Shown: positions 26,437 through 34,540, counted from the stretch's first letter. The stretch is DNA of 64,000 nucleotides from Arthrobacter sp. CDRTa11 (GCF_026427775.1 NZ_CP044532.1:4030001-4094000); one strand, 5' to 3'. The notes: generated from the sequence alone by a model not told the origin. A program made the numbers and translations.

Positions 26437-26670
26437 ATGTCCGGATCTTTCGAACTTTTCTGTGATCACACCCAGTCCTTCGGGTTCCGGCTCAAAGCTG
26501 CTGACGGTTCAGTGGTGGCCGTGTCAGCGCCGTTTCCGGACAAAGCTTCCGCCGTACAGGGCATCCGCGACGTACGGGAGTGCGCGGGCATGGGACTGAT
26601 CACGGACCTTTGCGGCTCCGCCGAAGTGGCTTCAGCGGACCGGGAGACGCGCCGGACTGGCCCTGCCTAA
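26437..26670 (+). CDS. YegP/DUF1508 family protein
   Basis: A 77-residue single-domain protein: FELFCDHTQSFGFRLKAADG then FPDKASAVQGIRDVRECA match one YegP repeat, whereas E. coli YegP has two. The family adopts a small alpha/beta fold; function is unknown. The ATG at 26437 follows AGGGGA closely and is preferred over the ATG at 26419, which has no site. The C-terminal 20 residues (CGSAEVASADRETRRTG) fall outside the domain. Confidence 0.82.
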   Translation: MSGSFELFCDHTQSFGFRLKAADGSVVAVSAPFPDKASAVQGIRDVRECAGMGLITDLCGSAEVASADRETRRTGPA

Positions 26671-26709
26671 AGCAGCTCGCGGCGCGATACCGCGCCCCGC
26701 ACGCTCGAT

Positions 26710-27348
26710 TTAGTGCTTGTTGCCTGTCAGAGCCAGGGTTCCGCCGAGTCCGATCATGACGGCGCCGCCCGCTGCTCCCATGTGTGAGAGCCGCTTTGGA
26801 TTGCGGGCGAACCAGGACCTGGCCGTGCCGGCAGTAAGTGCCCAGACACTGTCGCTGGCAAGGGCGATCGCGAAGAAGATCAGCCCGAGCAGGGCAAGCT
26901 GGAGCGGGATGGCCCCGGCCCCGTAGCTGACGAACTGCGGCAGTACTGCCACGAAGAACACAATGGTCTTCGGGTTGGAGATTCCCACGAAGAATCCCTC
27001 GCGCAGAAGCCGGAAGGACGACGGCGGAGCTGCCGCGGCGGGGACTTCCTGCCGGTGGTCATGGCGGTGCCGGATCGCCTGCACGCCAAGATAGATCAGA
27101 TATGCAGCCCCCGCGAACTTGATCACGGTGAAGACGAGCACAGATTCTGCCACCACGGCCCCTACCCCCAGAGAGACGGCCGCGATGGCCGGAATCATCC
27201 CCAAGGCATTGCCCAGCACGCTCAGAAAACCGCCTTTTCGGCCCAGCGAAAGTGAGCGGCCAATGACAAACAGCACGCTGGGCCCGGGGATCACGATCAG
27301 GGCAAAAGCAGCGAGCGCGAAAGCTCCGGCATTGGCAGCGGGAAGCAT
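26710..27348 (-). CDS. LysE/RhtB family amino-acid exporter
   Basis: A 212-residue membrane protein with six helices. ALIVIPGPSVLFVIGRSLSL near the N-terminus and EGFFVGISNPKTIVFFVAVL in the middle are the family motifs. Members export lysine, threonine, homoserine lactone or leucine; the substrate here is unknown. The ATG at 27348 sits four bases after GGAGAT; the frame is open 27 codons further. It is a single-gene unit convergent with the YegP-like gene. Confidence 0.9.
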   Translation of the reverse strand: MLPAANAGAFALAAFALIVIPGPSVLFVIGRSLSLGRKGGFLSVLGNALGMIPAIAAVSLGVGAVVAESVLVFTVIKFAGAAYLIYLGVQAIRHRHDHRQEVPAAAAPPSSFRLLREGFFVGISNPKTIVFFVAVLPQFVSYGAGAIPLQLALLGLIFFAIALASDSVWALTAGTARSWFARNPKRLSHMGAAGGAVMIGLGGTLALTGNKH

Positions 27349-27483
27349 GTTTATCTCCGTATCGCTGGGCGGATGTTCTTCGAATGTACCGCAGCCACCG
27401 CCGTCGCGCTCCCCCGCCCTGACCTGCACCTTTGTTCCAAAACACTTTTTCTGGGTACTTCTTCTGTAAGTGCGTCTTGACTA

Positions 27484-27495
27484 AAGTACGTACTT
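27484..27495. promoter_or_regulatory. Perfect 12-bp palindrome upstream of the lipoprotein gene
   Basis: AAGTACGTACTT overlaps the end of a TTGACT box (27477-27482) and stops 14 bp before the ATG at 27510. Its position in the presumed promoter suggests an operator or a transcription start region; the binding factor is unknown. Confidence 0.4.
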
Positions 27496-27509
27496 CATGA
27501 GGAGGACGA

Positions 27510-27890
27510 ATGAAAAGGTTTATCGGCGGCTTTTTATTGTTGCTCGTCCTTGCCGGCTGCGCTCCCGACGGGGCCGGCGCCTCCACCGCGGCCGAGGAGT
27601 TCCACCAGGCCCTCGCGTCAGGTGATGCAGAGCAGGCCTGCTCCATGCTCAGCCAGTCAGCCAGGGACAAAGCAGAGTCCGACGGCGGCTGTGAAAGCCA
27701 GCTGGAGGAACTGCAGCTGTCCGACGCCGGGGCGCCAGGGAAAAGCGAAGTCTATGGCCGCAACGCCATGGTTGAGTTCGAGAACGACACCGTTTTCCTG
27801 GCCGCTGCGAGCTCGGGCTGGCAAATTACTGGTGCCGGGTGCACGTCCCAGGGCGAGAGCGGGTACATGTGCGAGGTAGGAGGGAAGTAG
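27510..27890 (+). CDS. Small putative lipoprotein
   Basis: A 126-residue protein with a lipoprotein signal (MKRFIGGFLLLLVLAGC, lipobox LAGC, acylated Cys17). The mature part has an alpha-helical start (STAAEEFHQALASGDAEQAC) and a beta-rich end with a further cysteine pair (GCTSQGESGYMCEV) that may form a disulphide. The first half resembles NTF2-like stress lipoproteins of actinobacteria in which residues SGDAxxAC precede a small sheet. A strong AGGAGGACGA site precedes the ATG. It heads a three-gene cluster with a 27-residue membrane peptide and a DUF6766 protein. Confidence 0.82.
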   Translation: MKRFIGGFLLLLVLAGCAPDGAGASTAAEEFHQALASGDAEQACSMLSQSARDKAESDGGCESQLEELQLSDAGAPGKSEVYGRNAMVEFENDTVFLAAASSGWQITGAGCTSQGESGYMCEVGGK

Positions 27891-27892
27891 AA

Positions 27893-27976
27893 ATGCGCTG
27901 GAGCTTTGTGCTTTACCTTGTTTTGATCTTCGGCGGGCTGGCCTACATGCTCGTTATCGGGCTTGCGCGGGGATAG
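27893..27976 (+). CDS. 27-residue single-span membrane peptide
   Basis: An ATG two bases after the lipoprotein stop encodes MRWSFVLYLVLIFGGLAYML ending VIGLARG: one membrane helix with a short basic residue at each end. A strong site (AGGAGGGAAG) lies within the end of the lipoprotein gene, and the next gene begins 10 bp later. Spacing, ribosome-binding site and topology all support a real small protein, too short for routine gene calling. Its role is unknown; it could be a subunit or regulator of the DUF6766 membrane protein. Confidence 0.68.
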   Translation: MRWSFVLYLVLIFGGLAYMLVIGLARG

Positions 27977-27986
27977 GGGCGGGACC

Positions 27987-28661
27987 ATGAAAACCGCACT
28001 GAAAAACAACGGCCTCAGCCTGTTCTTCGGATTCATCTTCCTCCTGGCCGTAGTGGGACAGGGTATATCCGGCCACGCACTGTTCAACGAGGAACAACTT
28101 TCCGCCGGACTGGAGGAAATCTCCCTGGCACAGTATCTGACATCGTCCGATTTTGCCGTTGACGTCTCGGAGAACTGGCAGTCCGAGTACCTGCAATTCC
28201 TGCTCTACATCCTCGCCACCATCTGGCTGGTCCAGAAAGGCTCCCCCGAGTCCAAGGAGTTGGACCAGGCCGGGCTGGAGTCGGACAAGGATCAACTGGT
28301 GGGCGAGTATTCCAACGACAAGTCACCGGCCTGGGCCAGGGTCAGCGGCTGGCGCCGTACGCTCTTTGCCAACTCGCTGGGTCTGACGATGGGACTGATC
28401 TTCATCCTCTCGTGGCTGGTGCAGTCCATCTCCGGAAACAACGCCTACAACGAGGAACAGCTGCGCAACTTCCAGGACCCCGCGCCGTGGACAGAGTATG
28501 TGGTTTCACCGGAATTCTGGAACAGGACGCTGCAGAACTGGCAGTCGGAGTTCCTGGCGGTGGGCTCCATGGTGGTTCTGGCGATCTATCTCCGCCAGCA
28601 CAGTTCGCCGGAATCCAAGCCTGTGGGTGCCGCCCATGACGACACCGCCGCAACGGGGTAA
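27987..28661 (+). CDS. DUF6766 family membrane protein
   Basis: A 224-residue protein made of two related halves. Each has a membrane helix followed by a GHALFNEEQL or NNAYNEEQL motif and then an ENWQSEYLQFLLYI or NWQSEFLAVGSMVV segment, indicating an internal duplication: N-half about residues 1-90, C-half about 120-215. Four helices in total are expected. The RGSPESKEL-type linkers after each half (KGSPESKEL, HSSPESKP) also repeat. The family function is unknown. The ATG at 27987 follows GGGGCGGGA. Confidence 0.85.
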   Translation: MKTALKNNGLSLFFGFIFLLAVVGQGISGHALFNEEQLSAGLEEISLAQYLTSSDFAVDVSENWQSEYLQFLLYILATIWLVQKGSPESKELDQAGLESDKDQLVGEYSNDKSPAWARVSGWRRTLFANSLGLTMGLIFILSWLVQSISGNNAYNEEQLRNFQDPAPWTEYVVSPEFWNRTLQNWQSEFLAVGSMVVLAIYLRQHSSPESKPVGAAHDDTAATG

Positions 28662-28804
28662 GCAAACCTGACTGGTACCTCGGAAAAAATTGCGTTGCCT
28701 CCGACATGGCGCAGGCGTACGCTTCGGACATCTGAGGCGCAACTGCATTTGCCGGGAATGTCACACTCCTGACCAATGGTGTCGCGTACTTGCTGGGGAG
28801 TCTG

Positions 28805-28847
28805 TGATCAACTGCGCACCGGGTGCCGCATTCCAACTCGTTGATCA
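28805..28847. promoter_or_regulatory. Inverted repeat in the leader of a secreted-protein gene
   Basis: Perfect 8-bp arms TGATCAAC (28805-28812) and GTTGATCA (28840-28847) flank 27 bases and end 12 bp before the ATG at 28860. It may be an RNA stem that positions the ribosome-binding site or two half-sites for a repressor. Confidence 0.45.
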
Positions 28848-28859
28848 GAGGCAAACACC

Positions 28860-29744
28860 ATGAATAAGAAGTTCGCCATCCCCAGCGCGATTATCATCGC
28901 CTCCGCAGGACTGCTGGCCTCGCCCGCAGCCGCGGCGCCGCCATCGGGAGCCATCTCAGGAGCTATCTTCACCACCGACGCGTCCGGCGTTCCCGTTAAC
29001 CTCAACATCTATGAATCCAGGGAGGACGTGTATCTAAACGGCGGCCCCGGACTCAACGCCCCGGACGATGCTGCAGGCCTGCCTGACGGAACATACTCCT
29101 TCCAGGTGACCGACCCATCCGGAAAGGTGTTGCTCTCCACGGATCCGGTGGCCTGCCGCCAGTTCACCGTTGAGGGCGGCGTCATCCGGAATGTATCAGC
29201 ATCGGGAGCCTGCGCACACGATACCGGGACTGACGGTGAAGACGGCGGCGCAACCGTTCAGCTGTTCCCCTACAACCTCACGCCCAACAACGGCGGCGTC
29301 TACAAGGTGTGGGTTACACCAACGGACCTGCTGAATTGCAGCGCCCCGGGCAACAAGCACTGTTTTGTGCCCAGGTACAGCAAGGTGGACAACTTCAAGG
29401 TCCTCAATGACCTGATCGTCGAAATCGACACCAGGTTCTGGAAGAACGGCGTGGCGATGGATGGCTATGCCGCTGAGTGGACAGATACCAACGGTGCCCA
29501 CAACATCAAGTACTCCGAGTGGAACCCGGCTGTCCTCGCCTTCCATGAGGCCCACTTTGAGGCGACCGAACAGGGCACGCACTCCATCAAGGTATCGGAC
29601 CAGCCCGGCTGCGACATCGTGGCGGTCAAGGCTCCCGACGGAAGTGCTGCGAAAGTCAGGGGGAACAGCGCCAGCGTGACTGTCGTCGTCGCAGATCACA
29701 CCCAAGGTGACCACACCTACTTCGTGGATGTGACCTGCCAGTAG
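28860..29744 (+). CDS. Secreted protein of unknown function, 294 residues
   Basis: A Sec signal peptide (MNKKFAIPSAIIIASAGLLA, cleavage after ASPAAAA) is followed by a beta-rich extracellular protein. Segments YSFQVTDPSGKVLLSTDPVA and FTVEGGVIRNVSA resemble prealbumin-like/Cna-B-like modules, and YKVWVTPTDLL with four to five cysteines (CRQF, ACAH, NCSA, HCFV) suggests disulphides. A second half (HEAHFEATEQGTHSIKVSD) ends in VDVTCQ. There is no wall anchor, so it is likely released. I do not recognise a named family. It is monocistronic and ends at a strong double hairpin. Confidence 0.78.
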   Translation: MNKKFAIPSAIIIASAGLLASPAAAAPPSGAISGAIFTTDASGVPVNLNIYESREDVYLNGGPGLNAPDDAAGLPDGTYSFQVTDPSGKVLLSTDPVACRQFTVEGGVIRNVSASGACAHDTGTDGEDGGATVQLFPYNLTPNNGGVYKVWVTPTDLLNCSAPGNKHCFVPRYSKVDNFKVLNDLIVEIDTRFWKNGVAMDGYAAEWTDTNGAHNIKYSEWNPAVLAFHEAHFEATEQGTHSIKVSDQPGCDIVAVKAPDGSAAKVRGNSASVTVVVADHTQGDHTYFVDVTCQ

Positions 29745-29758
29745 GACGCGCACCCTCA

Positions 29759-29840
29759 GGGACCCCGGCGCACGGGGTCCCGGCCCAAATCAGAAGGCCC
29801 GTTCCGGATCGGTATCCGGGACGGGCCTTCTGGCTGATTT
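29759..29840 (+). terminator. Double hairpin terminator after the secreted-protein gene
   Basis: The first hairpin (29759-29781) has arms GGGACCCCG/CGGGGTCCC. The second (29791-29832) has arms CAGAAGGCCCGT and ACGGGCCTTCTG with extra CCGGA/TCCGG pairing and is followed by GCTGATTT. Lying between convergent genes, it may serve both. Confidence 0.8.
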
Positions 29841-29858
29841 AGAGTTGTGTGCGGATTC

Positions 29859-30143
29859 CTAGGCGTGGGTGTAGGTGAGGCAGTCGGCGTTGTCCGCGCC
29901 CGGCCCCACATGCACTTCGGACGCGTTGCACATCAGGTGGTCGTTGTAGGCGCATTCGGTGCGCTGGCAGGCTCCGACGCCGGCCAGGACCTTGGGCAGG
30001 CCCCCGTGGGTTCCGATGTCGATGAACGTGGCGCAGGAGGCGTGGTCTTCACTGCCGCCAACAGTAATTGCAGCGGCATTGCATTCGGAATGATCGTTGA
30101 AGGAACAATTGGTTACGCTGCAGTCGGCTACGTGCGTGGTCAT
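29859..30143 (-). CDS. DUF1540 Cys-rich protein
   Basis: A 94-residue protein with two DUF1540 repeats, each with four cysteines: VADCSVTNCSFNDHSECNAA with DHASCATF, and GACQRTECAYNDHLMCNASE with NADCLTY. The histidines and cysteines make metal binding likely. The ATG at 30143 lies behind GGAGGA, and the frame is open 18 codons upstream. Its function is unknown in the family. Confidence 0.88.
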   Translation of the reverse strand: MTTHVADCSVTNCSFNDHSECNAAAITVGGSEDHASCATFIDIGTHGGLPKVLAGVGACQRTECAYNDHLMCNASEVHVGPGADNADCLTYTHA

Positions 30144-30217
30144 TGGGAAAATCCTCCGCGGTCCGGCCACCCGGGCTGGGCAGCTCCTAGGTCCCACGGT
30201 AGGCCCGTCCGGTCAAA

Positions 30218-31177
30218 TCAAAAAGACCCAATCGTGTGACTTAATTCCGACGGCGGAACCGCCTGGGTGGCAGGCTGCGGATCCAGCGGGGTTCCGTTGG
30301 CCCCTGAACCGGCTTTGCCAAGGCTCCAGTAAGCCCTGAACTCGGACCGCTTCGGGTCCAGGCCCGCCTGGGCAACCAGCAGCCGCCGCAGGTTTTTCAC
30401 GGTTGCCGCTTCGGCTGCCACCCACGCATATGTCTCCGGGGCTGGTGGCGACGTGGTTTCCATGAGAGCCCGCACCGCCCCGTCCAGCAGGTCCCCGCGG
30501 GCAGCGCCAGAAGGATTCCGGACCAGCCACGTAACGCGGACCGGCGAAGCGGAGGTGACCGTACCGGCGTCGTACGTGTCCGGAACTTCCAGGAACGCCT
30601 CGCCGGTGACGTCCGCCGGGAGGCTTTCGAGGATGGAGCTGATGGCCGGCACGGCCGTTTCATCACCGGCCAGCAGCACGTGCCGGGCACCCTGCGGATC
30701 CCACCTGATGCCGGTTTCGCTCCGGGGCGTGGCTTCCGTAATGGCGTTGAGGTCCGGGCCGATAATGACCACCCGGGCACCGGGCCTGGCAGCACCCGCC
30801 CACTCGGACGCGGGGGCGCTGTGGCCATCGGCAACGGGATGGACGACAAAATCGACGTCCAGTTCCCGCCCGCCCGCCGTATTCCGGAGCGCCCGGACGG
30901 TGTAGCTGCGGATGAAACCGCGGCCTGGCTGTTCCCGGCGGAGCCACTCCTGGTACCAGCCCTCCGACAGGAAGCCGCCAGGTTCACCCAGCCGGGCAAG
31001 AGGGTGCCCCGGCGCGGGCAGGAGGAGCTTGATCCGCAGGTCCACGCTGGGACCGGGGACGCCCAAGGTCACCAGTTCCGGTCCGGCGAAGGTGATGCGG
31101 CGGAAATGCGGGCCCAGTTCCTGGACGCGCAGGACCGCCGCATCAAACGCCCGGAGGGGATAGTTAGTGGAGCCCAT
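30218..31177 (-). CDS. Siderophore-interacting protein (ferric-siderophore reductase)
   Basis: A 319-residue flavin reductase-like enzyme of the ViuB/SIP family: FRRITFAGPELVTLG and RSYTVRALR (FAD site), ARHVLLAGDETAVPAISSIL (NAD site), and AWVAAEAATVKNLRRLLVAQ with FRAYWSLGKAG at the C-terminus. It releases iron from imported ferric siderophores by reduction in the cytosol. The ATG at 31177 lies two bases after the binding-protein stop, so the two genes form one leftward operon under the iron box at 32226. The frame is open upstream but that part overlaps the binding-protein gene. Confidence 0.93.
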   Translation of the reverse strand: MGSTNYPLRAFDAAVLRVQELGPHFRRITFAGPELVTLGVPGPSVDLRIKLLLPAPGHPLARLGEPGGFLSEGWYQEWLRREQPGRGFIRSYTVRALRNTAGGRELDVDFVVHPVADGHSAPASEWAGAARPGARVVIIGPDLNAITEATPRSETGIRWDPQGARHVLLAGDETAVPAISSILESLPADVTGEAFLEVPDTYDAGTVTSASPVRVTWLVRNPSGAARGDLLDGAVRALMETTSPPAPETYAWVAAEAATVKNLRRLLVAQAGLDPKRSEFRAYWSLGKAGSGANGTPLDPQPATQAVPPSELSHTIGSF

Positions 31178-31179
31178 TG

Positions 31180-32187
31180 CTACGGCAGCTGCGGGTCCAC
31201 GCCGTAGTGCTTGGCCAGGTCCGTGATGACCGAGTGGGCACCCTGGATGCTGACGGACGCAAGGAAGGTTCCGTCGTCGACGTTCTTGACCTCGCCGGTG
31301 AGGCGCTGCCAAAGCGGGTTGGACTGGAACTTTTCCTGCTGCGCGCGGGTTTTGTCGCCTTCGGCGCCGGGAGGCGTGAACGCACTGACCATCACCAGGC
31401 CGGCGTCGCCCTGGAGGATCTGCTCGGCCGAGAGCGGCACGAAGATTTCCTTCTCGCTGTCCGGAGCGTCCTTGGGCCGCGGGATCTTCATGTCGGTCAT
31501 GATCTCGCCGATGAAGGAGTTTGAGGAGTAGAGGCGTGCTGTGTCCCCGCCGGTGAAGCGGACCAGGGAGTAGGTCGCGTCCGGCTTCTTCTTGAGGATT
31601 TCGGCTCCGACCTTCTGGGCGCGCTCCTCGTAGGCCTTGACCAGTTCCTCGGCCTTGGCCTTCTTGCCCAATGCCTCGCCCAGGAAGACAACGTTCTCTT
31701 TCCAGGTGGGGCCGGTGCTGACGGAGAAGATGGTGGGGGCGATCTTGGACAGCTGCGGGTAGAGCGCCTCGTGGCGGACCTTCGCCGAAACGATCAGGTC
31801 CGGTTCCAGCTCAAGGATCTTTTCCAGGTTGGGCTCGGCCAGGGTGCCCACATTGACGGAGTCTTTGGTGGCGTCTTTAACGTCCCCGAGGTAGGGGGCG
31901 AAGGGAGACTTCGGGTCCTGGCGGTACTGGACGTAGCCCACCAGGTCGGCGCCCAGCAGGAGTGCGGCGTCGATGTAGCTCGGGTCCAGCGCAACGACGC
32001 GCTTGGGCACGGCGTCAATGGTGGTGGTGCCCATGGTGTGCTCCATGGTCAGCGGGAAGCCTGCTGATTCCGCGGCGGTTGTTTCAGTGGTTTCTGTGGA
32101 GGCGGCCGGGGCGCCGCAGGCCGCGGTGGCCAGAAGGGCCATGCCGGCGGTAACAGCACTGAGCTGCTTGAGGATGCGAGTTTTCAC
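31180..32187 (-). CDS. Iron-siderophore ABC transporter substrate-binding lipoprotein
   Basis: A 335-residue periplasmic-binding-type protein with a lipoprotein signal (TAGMALLATAACGAP; acylated Cys24). The two-lobe FecB/FepB fold is shown by KRVVALDPSYIDAALLLGAD, LEPDLIVSAKVRHEALYPQL, IMTDMKIPRP and FLASVSIQGAHSVITDLAKH. It captures ferric siderophore and delivers it to the permeases encoded divergently at 32313-34540. GTG start. An iron-regulator box lies 39-57 bp upstream. Confidence 0.93.
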   Translation of the reverse strand: MKTRILKQLSAVTAGMALLATAACGAPAASTETTETTAAESAGFPLTMEHTMGTTTIDAVPKRVVALDPSYIDAALLLGADLVGYVQYRQDPKSPFAPYLGDVKDATKDSVNVGTLAEPNLEKILELEPDLIVSAKVRHEALYPQLSKIAPTIFSVSTGPTWKENVVFLGEALGKKAKAEELVKAYEERAQKVGAEILKKKPDATYSLVRFTGGDTARLYSSNSFIGEIMTDMKIPRPKDAPDSEKEIFVPLSAEQILQGDAGLVMVSAFTPPGAEGDKTRAQQEKFQSNPLWQRLTGEVKNVDDGTFLASVSIQGAHSVITDLAKHYGVDPQLP

Positions 32188-32225
32188 GGTGTCACTTTCA
32201 AAAACGATGACGGGGAGATGACTTC

Positions 32226-32244
32226 TTAGGCAAGGCTTACCTGC
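32226..32244. promoter_or_regulatory. DtxR/IdeR-type iron box (siderophore locus)
   Basis: TTAGGCAAGGCTTACCTGC matches about 15 of 19 positions of the TTAGGTTAGCCTAACCTAA consensus (W allowed at the inner positions). It is in the gap between the divergent binding-protein and permease genes and could repress both under iron sufficiency. Confidence 0.75.
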
Positions 32245-32312
32245 GTCTGCCGTAGACTGTAGCAGGATTTTGCCAAATAGCTCACAAAGGCATGACGTAA
32301 TAGAAGGACCCT

Positions 32313-33440
32313 GTGAAGACGATGGATCCGGCCTTGGCCTCCGCCCCGCGGGCGCATGGTGGAACGGCCCCGGGAGGCCAGCGGGCCGGGTCGCTGCGGC
32401 CTGGCTCGCGGCCTGGTGCCCCTCAGCCTGGTGTCGGGCGGCCCGGTTCGCGGAGGCCCACCATGAGGTGGCTGGCAGTTTCAGTAGCGGCCATGCTCGC
32501 GGCTGCCGGCCTGAGTATCTGCATCGGCGGGCAGCCCTCCTCCCTGCAGGACGTCTGGCATGCTGTCTTCACGCCCGACGGCAGCGTCATGGACGTCACC
32601 ATCCGCGAACTGCGCTGGCCGCGTACCGTGCTGGCCGTGTGCGCAGGAATCTGCCTGGGCCTGGCCGGAACCCTGGTCCAGGGGCACACCCGCAACCCGG
32701 TTGCTGATCCCGGCCTTCTTGGCATCAACCATGGCGCCGCCCTGGCCATCGTCGCGGCCACCGCCCTGGCCGGCGAGCAGCCGGGACTGACGCAGGCATT
32801 GCTGGCGTTCGCGGGGGCACTGGCCGCCAGTGTCCTGGTGTTTATGATCGGCTCCGCGGCCCGCCACGGCTCCACACCTGTGACCCTGGTGCTGGCCGGA
32901 GCCGCCGTGACAGCGCTCTGCTCCGGACTGGTGGCGGGCATCGTCCTGCTCAACGACCAGGCTCTGGATACACTGCGGTTCTGGCAGGTGGGATCACTGG
33001 CCGGGCGCAGCGACATTCTTTCCATGATCTGGCCCTTTGTGGCCGCCGGAGTGGTGATGGCGCTGCTGAACATCCGGCCCCTGAACGCGCTGGCTTTGGG
33101 AGCAGACACCGCCACGTCACTGGGCATCTCGGTTTTCCGGGCACGGGCGGCAGGCATAGCCGCGATCACCCTGCTGGCAGGCTCAGCGGTGACCATGGCC
33201 GGGCCCATTGCCTTCGCCGGACTCCTGGTTCCGCACATCACCCGGGCCATGACAGGCCCTGACTACCGGTGGCTGATCCCGCTCTCCGCCCTGACCGGCG
33301 CCACCGTACTGCTTCTTGCGGATACGGCCGGCCGCGTGATCTCGCGGCCCGGAGAACTGTCGGTGGGCGTGGTCCTGGCCGTGGTGGGTGCCCCCTTCTT
33401 TGTCCATCTGGCCCGCCGGCGCAGGCTGGCCACGCTGTGA
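32313..33440 (+). CDS. FecCD-family siderophore permease 1
   Basis: A 375-residue permease with an unusually long polar N-terminus of about 50 residues and then the ten-helix FecCD fold: LRWPRTVLAVCAGICLGLAG, GHTRNPVADPGLLGINHGAA and GPIAFAGLLVPHITRAMTGP. It pairs with the next permease to make the heterodimeric channel. Start is GTG behind AGAAGGA; a shorter start at ATG 32463 (MRWLAVSVAAML) would remove the polar tail. The stop overlaps the next start as GTGA. Confidence 0.92.
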   Translation: MKTMDPALASAPRAHGGTAPGGQRAGSLRPGSRPGAPQPGVGRPGSRRPTMRWLAVSVAAMLAAAGLSICIGGQPSSLQDVWHAVFTPDGSVMDVTIRELRWPRTVLAVCAGICLGLAGTLVQGHTRNPVADPGLLGINHGAALAIVAATALAGEQPGLTQALLAFAGALAASVLVFMIGSAARHGSTPVTLVLAGAAVTALCSGLVAGIVLLNDQALDTLRFWQVGSLAGRSDILSMIWPFVAAGVVMALLNIRPLNALALGADTATSLGISVFRARAAGIAAITLLAGSAVTMAGPIAFAGLLVPHITRAMTGPDYRWLIPLSALTGATVLLLADTAGRVISRPGELSVGVVLAVVGAPFFVHLARRRRLATL

Positions 33441-34540
33441 CCGCCCTCCAGCAGAAGCCGCGGCAACAGCCCAGGACCGGCGCTGCCACCATTCGTGCCC
33501 TGCGCGTAGGCCCGGTGTCCATCCGCCTGAACTTCCGCGTGATGGTGGTGGCCGCCGTCTTGGCCGCCGCCCTGGTGGCCGCGATGGCCCTCCACATAGC
33601 CTTCGGCGGAACACCACTGGCTTACCCGGACGTTCTCCGTGCACTCCTGGGCGACGCCTCCAGTCCACGGGTCCACCTCGCCGTCACCGAGTTCCGCGCC
33701 CCGCGCATGGTTGCCGCCGTCGTAGTCGGTGCGGCGCTCGCTGCCGCGGGAGCCATCACCCAGACGGTGGCACGCAATCCCCTGGCCAGCCCCGACCTCC
33801 TGGGCGTGACCACCGGCGCGTCCCTGGGCGCCGTCACCGTACTGGTGGTGGCCGGTGGCGGCCACGCCGGACTCAGCGGCCTGGCCGCTACAGTCGGGAT
33901 GCCGGTGGCCGCGTTCGCCGCAGGAATCATCAGCGGCGTGGCTGTCTACCTGCTGGCCTACCGCCGCGGGCTGGACAGTTACCGCCTGGTCCTGGCTGGC
34001 CTGGGTATCTCCGGCCTGGCCGCGAGCCTCACCACCTGGATCCTCACGCTTGGGGACGTCACCAGCGCCGCCCAGGCCCTGACCTGGATGATGGGATCGC
34101 TGAACGGCAAGGACTGGGCCACCGTCCAGCCCATGGCCGTGAGCGCCGCCGTCCTCCTGGTTGCCGCGGTGCTGAGCGGGCGCTGGCTGCTGCTGACCAG
34201 CCTCGGCGAGGACACCGCCGTCGGGCTCGGAGCGCGCATTGGCGCGGTGCGCCTGACAGCCCTGACCATCGCGGTGCTGCTCGCATCGGTGGCCACTGTC
34301 ACCGCGGGGCCTGTGGCGTTCGTTGCCCTGGCCAGCCCCCAGATCGCCCGATCCCTGACCGCCAATGTGGTTCCTCCCGTGGGAGTCTCCGCGCTGGTGG
34401 GTGCGGTGTTTGTCCTGCTCGCGGACACCGTCTCAGCCAACGTGCTCAGCGCGCCGCTGCCCGTGGGCGTGGCCACCGCCGTCGTCGGGGCGCCGTTCCT
34501 GATCCATCTGATCCTGAAGTACCAGCGGAGGCTGAGTTGA
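33437..34540 (+). CDS. FecCD-family siderophore permease 2
   Basis: A 367-residue partner permease: TEFRAPRMVAAVVVGAALAA, TVARNPLASPDLLGVTTGAS and GPVAFVALASPQIARSLTAN are the conserved FecCD segments. The GTG at 33437 overlaps the stop of permease 1 (GTGA); the frame is open further upstream only as a shadow inside that gene. Its own stop overlaps the TTG start of the ATPase gene. Together with the lipoprotein and ATPase it makes a complete ferric-siderophore importer. Confidence 0.92.
   Translation: MTALQQKPRQQPRTGAATIRALRVGPVSIRLNFRVMVVAAVLAAALVAAMALHIAFGGTPLAYPDVLRALLGDASSPRVHLAVTEFRAPRMVAAVVVGAALAAAGAITQTVARNPLASPDLLGVTTGASLGAVTVLVVAGGGHAGLSGLAATVGMPVAAFAAGIISGVAVYLLAYRRGLDSYRLVLAGLGISGLAASLTTWILTLGDVTSAAQALTWMMGSLNGKDWATVQPMAVSAAVLLVAAVLSGRWLLLTSLGEDTAVGLGARIGAVRLTALTIAVLLASVATVTAGPVAFVALASPQIARSLTANVVPPVGVSALVGAVFVLLADTVSANVLSAPLPVGVATAVVGAPFLIHLILKYQRRLS

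Noticed and set aside
26341..26437. Possible structured RNA or riboswitch before the YegP-like gene
   Set aside because: Only one solid hairpin; no match to any riboswitch core I know, so it is listed only as a hairpin.
33388..34536. Long N-terminal extension of the siderophore ATPase (659 residues in frame)
   Set aside because: The extra part is Arg/Pro/Gly-rich alternate-frame sequence of the permease genes; the TTG overlapping the permease stop begins the real ATPase.
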